Origin: Pseudomonadota bacterium
GTDB taxonomy: Bacteria > Desulfobacterota > BSN033 > WVXP01 > G020346125
Reading direction: 5' to 3'
Assembly (NCBI GenBank): GCA_030672465.1
Contig: DAOVGJ010000197.1
Span: 1 to 5,348, forward strand
DNA: 5,348 nt
The position numbers and the translations under genes are program-made. The notes beneath the pieces were generated by a model that worked only from the letters and a program-made list of their open reading frames with translations, ran no database searches and was not told the origin of the DNA. Numbering within the stretch: the stretch's first letter is position 1; each line of letters starts with the position of its first letter. Shown here piece by piece: positions 1 through 4,100 of this stretch.

Positions 1-399
1 GAGGATTCCCTCGTCCATGCTGGTAAGGATGGTTACCGCCAAAATGAGGGGCTTTGGTATATTGAGCTGTTTGGCAATGTTCCTGGAGGATTCCACCGTC
101 CGTTTCATCATCTCGTATCCACCCATGGAATGAACGGTGAAAATCGCTGAGCCGAGCTTGGCCGCCTCCTCACCCGCTTTTGCCACGGTATTGGGGATGT
201 CATGGAACTTGAGGTCCAGGAAGACCCGTTCCCCCTTCCTCCTGATCATATCGATGACCTTCGGCCCTGAGTGGGTGAAGAGTTGCTTACCCACTTTAAA
301 GAGGCCAACGTGGCCCTTTAAAAGCCCGACGAGCTCTTGGGCTTCGCCGAAGTGCTCGACATCAAGGGCAAATATGAGCCTCTCCCGCGGGTCCATCAT
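1..399 (-). CDS. pyrF: Orotidine 5'-phosphate decarboxylase, N-terminal 133 residues (cut by left edge)
   Basis: The enzyme decarboxylates OMP to UMP, the last step of de novo pyrimidine synthesis, in the cytoplasm. The visible part is the first half of the TIM barrel. It shows FALD with Asp12 near the N-terminus, KVG with Lys35, the catalytic strand LDLKFHDIPNTV at 61-72 carrying the Asp62, Lys64 and Asp67 set of the family, then TVHSMGG at 88-94 and AVTILTSM at 121-128. Family members are usually about 230-240 residues, so roughly 100 residues lie beyond the edge. The start is the first of two adjacent ATG codons (399 or 396). GGAA at 407-410 gives a modest ribosome site with 7 bases of spacing to the first. 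In-frame GTG and TTG codons just upstream are less likely starts. A promoter is visible at 482-510, so the gene seems to be transcribed on its own. Nothing odd is seen in the visible half. Identification is firm. Confidence 0.96.
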   Translation of the reverse strand, partial: MMDPRERLIFALDVEHFGEAQELVGLLKGHVGLFKVGKQLFTHSGPKVIDMIRRKGERVFLDLKFHDIPNTVAKAGEEAAKLGSAIFTVHSMGGYEMMKRTVESSRNIAKQLNIPKPLILAVTILTSMDEGIL

Positions 400-481
400 C
401 AACACATTCCATATTTTTCAAGGCGAAGAAGATAATGAAAACGATGCCTTTGTGATCTATTCGTATGGAGGTGTCATCCTT

Positions 482-510
482 GATATAGTAGAAGTTTAAT
501 CCGGAGTCAA
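482..510 (-). promoter_or_regulatory. Probable sigma-70 type promoter for pyrF
   Basis: Read on the minus strand, TTGACT (505-510) is followed after exactly 17 bases by TATATC (482-487). The -35 differs from consensus at one base and the -10 at two. It would give a 5' leader of about 75 bases before pyrF. No attenuator or other pyrimidine-regulation structure is evident in that leader. The prediction is by motif and position only. Confidence 0.5.
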
Positions 511-569
511 CCGAATCTTAGCTTCAATTTTTTGGCTTCTTGACGGGGCTTCCTAAAACCCTGAGGGTA

Positions 570-675
570 ACCCGCTACACGGGTCATGTGACAAGGAATT
601 GTTCCCAAATCCCCGGAGCGAGCATCAAAGGATTTCCGGCAACCATCCCTAAGGAAGCGGAACGCACGGTTCACC
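570..675 (+). other. Cluster of short hairpins, possible degraded structured RNA
   Basis: Several short stems lie close together: ACCCG (570-574) with CGGGT (580-584); GGAA (595-598) with TTCC (602-605) around a 3-base loop; CCGGA (613-617) with TCCGG (635-639); and AACC (641-644) with GGTT (668-671) enclosing GAAC (660-663) and GTTC (669-672) as an alternative. The stretch ends with GCACGGTTC and CCTGAGAGG, which looks like the 3' strand of group II intron domain V and the bases after it. The usual AGC-containing 5' strand and GAAA loop of domain V are not intact, and no intron-encoded reverse transcriptase is present. It may be an intron relic, an unrelated RNA, or chance. I cannot decide from reading alone. 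Confidence 0.22.
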
Positions 676-679
676 TGAG

Positions 680-704
680 AGGTCAAGTTAAGGTCAAGGC
701 TAAG
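680..704 (+). repeat. Low-complexity repeat, AAGGTC/AAGGCT type, left copy
   Basis: The stretch is built from near-repeating units (AGGTCAAG, TTAAGGTCAAGG, CTAAG). The same kind of sequence appears in reverse-complement orientation at 993-1054, so the two sets flank the palindromic units between them. No coding role is seen. Confidence 0.5.
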
Positions 705-742
705 TCCTTCGGTTCATAAGTTCGATTACGAACATATTTAGA

Positions 743-791
743 CTTCGGCTGAGCGACTCGACATGAGCTCGTCGATATGTCTCAGTCGAAG
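743..791. repeat. 49-base hairpin, first palindromic unit
   Basis: Bases 743-753 pair with 781-791 (11 pairs, one G-T). Within the loop, TCGAC (758-762) pairs with GTCGA (771-775). There is no T-run on either side, so it does not look like a terminator. Confidence 0.65.
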
Positions 792-885
792 CCCTCAGGA
801 CTTAGTGCTGCCCTCGGCCATGAGCCCTCGGCGTGAGCAGTTCGGCCTTGAGCTCACTGCCGAAAGGCTCGGTCGAACGCTCGGG
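744..885 (+). repeat. Two diverged tandem copies of a palindromic unit, period about 85 bases
   Basis: The first copy (about 744-798) and the second (about 828-885) align over most of their length in the order YTCGGC-TGAGC, then TCGAC or TTCGGC, then TGAGCTC, then a CGA-rich bridge, then CTCRGTCGAA. TGAGCTC is at 764-770 and 849-855, and GTCGAA at 785-790 and 872-877. A shorter word, YTCGGC followed within 0-2 bases by TGAGC, recurs at 744-754, 813-825, 827-838 and 841-853, with a CTCGAC-A-TGAGC variant at 757-768. Each copy folds on itself. This recalls dispersed intergenic TTCGAC...GCTCAGG-type palindromes often seen in environmental bacterial genomes, a resemblance from memory. Confidence 0.6.
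822..870. repeat. 49-base hairpin, second palindromic unit
   Basis: GAGCC (822-826) pairs with GGCTC (866-870), TCGGC (828-832) with GCCGA (859-863), and GTGAGC (833-838) with GCTCAC (852-857). That makes 16 pairs with small bulges and a 13-base loop. The total length equals that of the first hairpin. There is no T-run after it. Confidence 0.65.
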
Positions 886-895
886 CCGAATGGAG

Positions 896-909
896 TGAGC
901 ATTTGCTCA
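896..909. repeat. Perfect short palindrome
   Basis: TGAGCA (896-901) and TGCTCA (904-909) are perfect inverted arms separated by TT. It contains the TGAGC word of the neighbouring units. It could be a further remnant of the same repeat family or a protein-binding site; nothing decides between them. Confidence 0.4.
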
Positions 910-992
910 GATCCTGCTGCAGAAAATACGTCATTGCATTTGCGAATCGAAGCACTAAGGTTGAGAAAGATGGAGTGCTGCAACAACCCCCG

Positions 993-1054
993 CCTTGACC
1001 TCAACCTTAGCCTCAGCCTTTCCCCTCCAGCCTCTTAACCTCAACCTGCTGAGG
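993..1054 (-). repeat. Low-complexity repeat, right side, opposite orientation
   Basis: Read on the minus strand the stretch is a run of AAGGCT, GAGGCT, AAGGTT, GAGGTC and similar units. It falls in two blocks (993-1020 and 1031-1054), separated by a C/T-rich spacer. It is the inverted counterpart of 680-704. Any frame through it gives repetitive Leu-Ser or Asn-Leu peptides, which argues against coding. Confidence 0.5.
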
Positions 1055-1079
1055 GGTGATGAACCTCGAAGCGCCCCTC
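1051..1079 (+). terminator. GC-rich hairpin with weak T-run, doubtful terminator
   Basis: GAGGGG (1051-1056) pairs with CCCCTC (1074-1079) across a 17-base loop, followed by CTCTTTT. No plus-strand gene precedes it, and the loop is long for a terminator. It might shield the promoter just downstream from read-through, or be chance. Confidence 0.22.
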
Positions 1080-1084
1080 CTCTT

Positions 1085-1113
1085 TTGACAACTCCCACTT
1101 CTCCTGGTATATT
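1085..1113 (+). promoter_or_regulatory. Strong sigma-70 type promoter for the small gene
   Basis: A perfect TTGACA (1085-1090) is separated by 17 bases from TATATT (1108-1113), one mismatch from consensus. Transcription would begin near 1120 and give a leader of about 78 bases before the ATG at 1198. It is one of the best promoter matches in the window and the main reason to accept the small downstream gene as expressed. Confidence 0.65.
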
Positions 1114-1119
1114 TTTAAA

Positions 1120-1139
1120 GGCTTTTTCGGGAAAAGGCC
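1120..1139 (-). terminator. 8-pair hairpin, possible terminator of proS or leader hairpin
   Basis: GGCTTTTT (1120-1127) pairs with AAAAGGCC (1132-1139), with one G-T pair and a 4-base loop. On the minus strand the stem is followed by TTTAAAAAT, a poor but possible U-tract, and it is the best terminator-like hairpin downstream of the proS stop, about 290 bases away. On the plus strand it sits right at the expected transcription start, so it could instead be a 5' stabilising hairpin of the small gene's mRNA. Confidence 0.33.
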
Positions 1140-1182
1140 CCAACGCCGACGGGCTTGCCAGCGAAAATCACATGGAATCGTC

Positions 1183-1188
1183 AAGGGA
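1183..1188 (+). promoter_or_regulatory. Ribosome binding site that decides the small gene's start
   Basis: AAGGGA lies 9 bases before the ATG at 1198 but directly touches the in-frame ATG at 1189, which is too close to use it. This favours 1198 as the start, removing three residues from the longest frame. Confidence 0.6.
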
Positions 1189-1197
1189 ATGACCATA

Positions 1198-1446
1198 ATG
1201 GCCACCTCGGAAGAGATAGCCGAAGAGAATAGGAAAATCAGGTTCCTGAGGATATTGGTGGATTTCTCCATACATCTCATCCTCCAGGGCGACCTTCCGT
1301 TTGAAGAGGCCCTCAAGGTGATTGAAGGGGTTAAAGGTCACGCATGCCGCCTTTTCCCCGGGAAGGAGGAAACCTTCGAACTGATCTATCGCCCCAGGTT
1401 TAGGAGGATACTGGTGGAGAAATACGGCCCATCACCCCTGCAATGA
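1198..1446 (+). CDS. Small conserved-looking protein of unknown function, 82 residues
   Basis: I do not recognise the family and assign no function. The protein is charged and probably cytoplasmic, with no signal peptide or clear membrane segment. It opens with an acidic-then-basic helix (EEIAEENRKIRFLRILVDF, 5-23) and continues with a hydrophobic helix-like part (about 19-30). Next come an EEALKVIEGVKGHACRLFPG segment (36-55), FELIYRPRFRRILVEKYG (60-77) and a short tail. The alternating hydrophobic pattern suggests a small all-helical fold. Support for a real gene comes from the good promoter at 1085-1113, the well-spaced AAGGGA site, and protein-like composition throughout. It is the only plus-strand gene seen and runs toward proS; the two coding ends overlap by 15 bases. 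It could be a regulator or a binding partner of a larger protein, but nothing in the sequence says so. Confidence 0.75.
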   Translation: MATSEEIAEENRKIRFLRILVDFSIHLILQGDLPFEEALKVIEGVKGHACRLFPGKEETFELIYRPRFRRILVEKYGPSPLQ

Positions 1447-3165
1447 GGCCTCCATCTCCTCATGTATCAAGGCCGAAACGGTCTCCGTGACCTTATCCTT
1501 TTCTATCAGGGTTGTTTCCCCGTTTTTTCGACGCCTGATTTCAACGAGTCCTTTTTTTAGGTTCTTCTCGCCGATGGTTAACCTCAAGGGGATGCCGATA
1601 AGATCGGCGTCCTTAAATTTTACCCCTGGGGTGGAATCACGGTCATCCAACAATACTTCCACCCCGTTGCTCGAAAGAAGACGATATATCCCCTCCGCCG
1701 TTTTCATAAGGGCCGCGATTTTATTATTTACCGGGACCACGATGGCCTGAAAGGGGGCGATGGGCATTGGCCAGATGATTCCATCTTCGTCATGATACTG
1801 TTCGATGGCAGCTGCAGCAGTTCTTCCGACGCCGATGCCGTAACACCCCATCACGATTTCCCTCTCCCGACCATTTTCATCCAGATAGGTCGCCTTTAGG
1901 GCCTTGCTGTATTTCGTCCCCAATTTGAAGATGTGGCCGACCTCTATCCCTCTGAAGAAACTCAGTGATTTCCCGCAGCGGGGACAGAGATCCCCCTCCC
2001 TTACCATCTGTAAATCCGCGAATTGATCGACTTTGACATCTCGGCCGAGGTTGACATTGATATAATGGGCATCCTGCTCATTGGCCCCGGTGACGAAATC
2101 AACCATGGGCTCGATGGAATAATCGGCGATAATCTTGACGGAAAGCCCTACTGGTCCCGCGAACCCCTTGGAAGCCCCGGTCGCCCCGAGGACCACATCA
2201 TCCGAGGCCAGTTTGACGTCTTCGCATCCCAGGTGGGTTCCGAGCTTCGTTTGGTTGATTTCGCGGTCTCCGCGTATCAGGGCTGCAGCAACCCCTTGAT
2301 CTGTTTCGAAGATGAGCGTTTTTACCAAATCCCGAGGCCTCACCTTTAGGAATTTGGTCACATCCGCCACGGTTTTCATATCGGGTGTTTCCACTTTCTT
2401 GAGGGGATTTGGGGTTTTCCCCGGGCCTTTGGCCCGAGGCCGAGTTCTCTTGGCCTCCGCTTTTTGAATGTTGGCCGCATAATCACAGGATTGGCAGCTG
2501 ACGATGGTCTCCTCCCCCGTTTGGGCCAACACCATAAATTCGTGGGATGCGGTTCCCCCGATGAGGCCCGTTTCCGCCTCGACGACCTTGAAGGTAAAGC
2601 CGCACCTCGTGAAGATTCTCCTGTAGGCCTTATACATCTCTTGGTAGCTTTTCTCCAAACCGGCCTCATCGGCATCGAAGCTATAGGCGTCCTTCATGAT
2701 GAATTCCCTGCCCCTCATCAGCCCAAATCGGGGACGGATCTCATCCCGAAACTTGGTCTGGATCTGATAGAGGTTCAGCGGCATCTGGCGATATGACCGG
2801 ATCTCGCGTCGTGCGATATCAGTGATGACCTCCTCGTGGGTGGGTCCGAAGCAACAGTCCCGGTCATGGCGATCCTTCATACGAAGGAGGTCTTTTCCAT
2901 ATTCCTCCCATCGTTGGGTCTCCATCCATAGCTCGGCGGGTTGGATACAGGGAAGCAAGACCTCCTGGGCTCCCGCTCGGTTCATCTCCTCCCTGATGAT
3001 TCTTTCCACCTTTTGAATTACCCTCAGCCCCAGGGGCAGGTATGAGTATATCCCCGCTGCCAATTTCCTGATCATTCCCGCCCGATACATCAACTTATGG
3101 CTGATTACTTCCGCTTCCGCGGGATCCTCTTTCAGGGTCGGTAGCATAAACTGGGAATAACGCAT
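1432..3165 (-). CDS. proS: Prolyl-tRNA synthetase, bacterial type with editing insertion, 577 residues
   Basis: This class II synthetase joins proline to tRNA(Pro) in the cytoplasm. Domains in order: catalytic core with motif 1 around 46-72, the PTHEE loop at 108-112, motif 2 at 139-163 (FRDE, then RFGLMRGREF), the inserted editing domain at about 230-400, motif 3 at 440-456 (GIGVGRT core), and the anticodon-binding domain at about 470-577. In the insertion, Lys282 in VKTLIF probably matches the lysine of known ProRS editing sites, and GFAGPVGL at 334-341 is the conserved loop that helps clear mischarged alanine. Two CxxC pairs, Cys224/Cys227 and Cys394/Cys397, bracket the insertion. Length is normal for the type and the gene is intact. 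The start is set by AAGGAG at 3173-3178. A promoter is likely at 3228-3257, and no T-box leader is seen. Identification is firm. Confidence 0.98.
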   Translation of the reverse strand: MRYSQFMLPTLKEDPAEAEVISHKLMYRAGMIRKLAAGIYSYLPLGLRVIQKVERIIREEMNRAGAQEVLLPCIQPAELWMETQRWEEYGKDLLRMKDRHDRDCCFGPTHEEVITDIARREIRSYRQMPLNLYQIQTKFRDEIRPRFGLMRGREFIMKDAYSFDADEAGLEKSYQEMYKAYRRIFTRCGFTFKVVEAETGLIGGTASHEFMVLAQTGEETIVSCQSCDYAANIQKAEAKRTRPRAKGPGKTPNPLKKVETPDMKTVADVTKFLKVRPRDLVKTLIFETDQGVAAALIRGDREINQTKLGTHLGCEDVKLASDDVVLGATGASKGFAGPVGLSVKIIADYSIEPMVDFVTGANEQDAHYINVNLGRDVKVDQFADLQMVREGDLCPRCGKSLSFFRGIEVGHIFKLGTKYSKALKATYLDENGREREIVMGCYGIGVGRTAAAAIEQYHDEDGIIWPMPIAPFQAIVVPVNNKIAALMKTAEGIYRLLSSNGVEVLLDDRDSTPGVKFKDADLIGIPLRLTIGEKNLKKGLVEIRRRKNGETTLIEKDKVTETVSALIHEEMEASLQG

Positions 3166-3172
3166 AGATCAA

Positions 3173-3178
3173 CTCCTT
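3173..3178 (-). promoter_or_regulatory. Ribosome binding site of proS
   Basis: AAGGAG on the minus strand stands 7 bases before the ATG at 3165-3163. This is near-ideal spacing and confirms the MRYSQF start. Confidence 0.8.
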
Positions 3179-3227
3179 TTCGATAGAACCCGTTCCGCTC
3201 GCAGAGGGGCTCAAGCGCATTACATGG

Positions 3228-3257
3228 CATATAATATGTCGATGCTGGCTTTGTCAA
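3228..3257 (-). promoter_or_regulatory. Probable promoter of proS
   Basis: The 155-base gap between ecfT and proS has a perfect TTGACA on the minus strand (3252-3257). Candidate -10 boxes overlap: TATTAT (3231-3236, five of six, spacing 15) or TATATG (3228-3233, four of six, spacing 18). The leader to proS would be about 55-60 bases. I found no convincing terminator after ecfT in the same gap, so read-through from the transporter genes is also possible. Confidence 0.45.
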
Positions 3258-3320
3258 GGGATTTCGCCCCTGGAGGTTTGCCGGGTTTTTGGGAAAAGAC
3301 ACCGGGTTCCGAAGAGGGGG

Positions 3321-4100
3321 TTAGAAGAGAAGCCCCTCGATTTCTCCGAATCCCTTGATCCTGAGAAAAATGGCGAGGATTAAGACCAGGATGAGGGCGA
3401 AGGCCACCCAATAGTCCCTTGCGATAAATCTGGCCTCAAGGAGAAAGGTTCTTTTTTTCATGGCTCGGAAGGCCTTGGACTCCAGCGCCATGGAGAGTTG
3501 GTTGGTATAACGAAGCGTAGTCAAGAAAATCGGAATGAGCAGGGGAATATATTTTTTCGTCCTGGATAGGAGCCCCCCTTCGCGAAGGTCGAGTCCTCTC
3601 GATTTCTGGGCTTGGGCCACCATTGTTGCGGACCCCATAATGGTGGGGGCTAAGCGCAGTGCCGTACAGAAGGCGAAGGTGAACGAGTAGGGAAGGCCCA
3701 GTTTTACCAACCCGATGGCCACCTCCTCATTCTTGGTAGTGGATAGGAAGATCATTCCCGCAACGATCATACTATCGATCTTTATGCCATTCGATATCCC
3801 GTAGAGGACGGGTTCTACCTGGAATTTCCAGAAAAGAGGCCTTACCCCCTTTGCCTGGATGGACCAGAGGAGAACCGTCAGAATTCCGATGGCCGTCAAG
3901 AGGCCGGCAATCCTCCGGATGTTTCTCAGGGATCCCGAGAGCGCACCGTGGGTGAAGATGGCCATGGCCACGACCATCGCATAAAGCGGATGTTGCTGTA
4001 GTGAGGCGACGATGAAGCTGCTTAAGAGGATCAGCAGCTTCGTCCTCGGATCGAGCCTATGAATGGGGGTTTTTTTATCCAGATAGAGGTAGAAACTCAT
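3321..4100 (-). CDS. ecfT: ECF transporter transmembrane coupling protein EcfT, 259 residues
   Basis: EcfT joins the ATPase pair to the substrate-binding S component in energy-coupling factor importers of vitamins and metal ions, in the cytoplasmic membrane. The family opening is clear: MSFYLYLDKKTPIHRLDPRT, then KLL. Hydrophobic segments lie at about 21-35, 39-54, 64-82, 104-121, 136-155 and 228-247. Two cytoplasmic coupling motifs follow: AQKSRGLDL at 164-172 keeps the usual Arg-Gly, while the second, ALESKAFRA at 205-213, has Lys209-Ala210 where Arg-Gly or Arg-Ala is more usual. The ATG at 4100 overlaps the stop of the upstream ATPase gene as ATGA, the classic arrangement for coupled translation. 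An in-frame ATG at 4121 would add seven residues but lies deeper in the ATPase gene and has no good ribosome site. The TAA stop is at 3321-3323. Which substrate is moved cannot be told from this protein. Confidence 0.93.
   Translation of the reverse strand: MSFYLYLDKKTPIHRLDPRTKLLILLSSFIVASLQQHPLYAMVVAMAIFTHGALSGSLRNIRRIAGLLTAIGILTVLLWSIQAKGVRPLFWKFQVEPVLYGISNGIKIDSMIVAGMIFLSTTKNEEVAIGLVKLGLPYSFTFAFCTALRLAPTIMGSATMVAQAQKSRGLDLREGGLLSRTKKYIPLLIPIFLTTLRYTNQLSMALESKAFRAMKKRTFLLEARFIARDYWVAFALILVLILAIFLRIKGFGEIEGLLF

Larger units (their letters stand above)
400..1197. other. Long intergenic region, about 800 bases, repeat- and hairpin-rich
   Basis: No open frame here has a believable ribosome site and protein-like composition; the longest plus frame (763-1038) simply reads through the repeats. 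In order it holds the pyrF leader and promoter (400-510), a run of small hairpins (570-675), a low-complexity repeat (680-704), a perfect hairpin GTTCG-ATTA-CGAAC (720-733), two diverged palindromic units (744-885), a short palindrome (896-909), reverse-oriented low-complexity repeats (993-1054), a hairpin (1051-1079), and the promoter and leader of the small downstream gene (1085-1197). A six-codon frame (1172-1192, MESSRE) ends just before the small gene but has no visible ribosome site. Confidence 0.75.

Noticed and set aside
137..499. Plus-strand open frame of 120 residues
   Set aside because: Most of it lies antisense to pyrF, whose catalytic motif is unmistakable on the other strand, and the rest covers the pyrF leader and promoter.
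540..760. tRNA, tmRNA or hammerhead ribozyme gene
   Set aside because: I found no complete cloverleaf with TTCGA arm and acceptor stem, no tmRNA ends, and no CTGATGA...GAAA ribozyme core.
763..1038. Open frame of 91 residues on the plus strand
   Set aside because: It reads straight through the palindromic and low-complexity repeats, has no ribosome site, and ends in a repetitive Leu-Ser tail. It is better explained as open by chance.
680..1054. CRISPR array
   Set aside because: Repeats are diverged, palindromic and not separated by unique spacers of constant length, and no cas gene is present.
1172..1192. Six-codon frame (MESSRE) just before the small gene, possible leader peptide
   Set aside because: It has no ribosome site and no run of regulatory codons. 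Its stop overlaps an ATG (1189) that is itself an unlikely start.
2023..2796. Plus-strand open frames of about 110 residues inside proS
   Set aside because: They are antisense shadows of a full-length, motif-complete synthetase gene.
3166..3230. Possible T-box or other aminoacylation-sensing leader before proS
   Set aside because: The leader is only about 55-60 bases long and has no T-box consensus, specifier loop or terminator hairpin.
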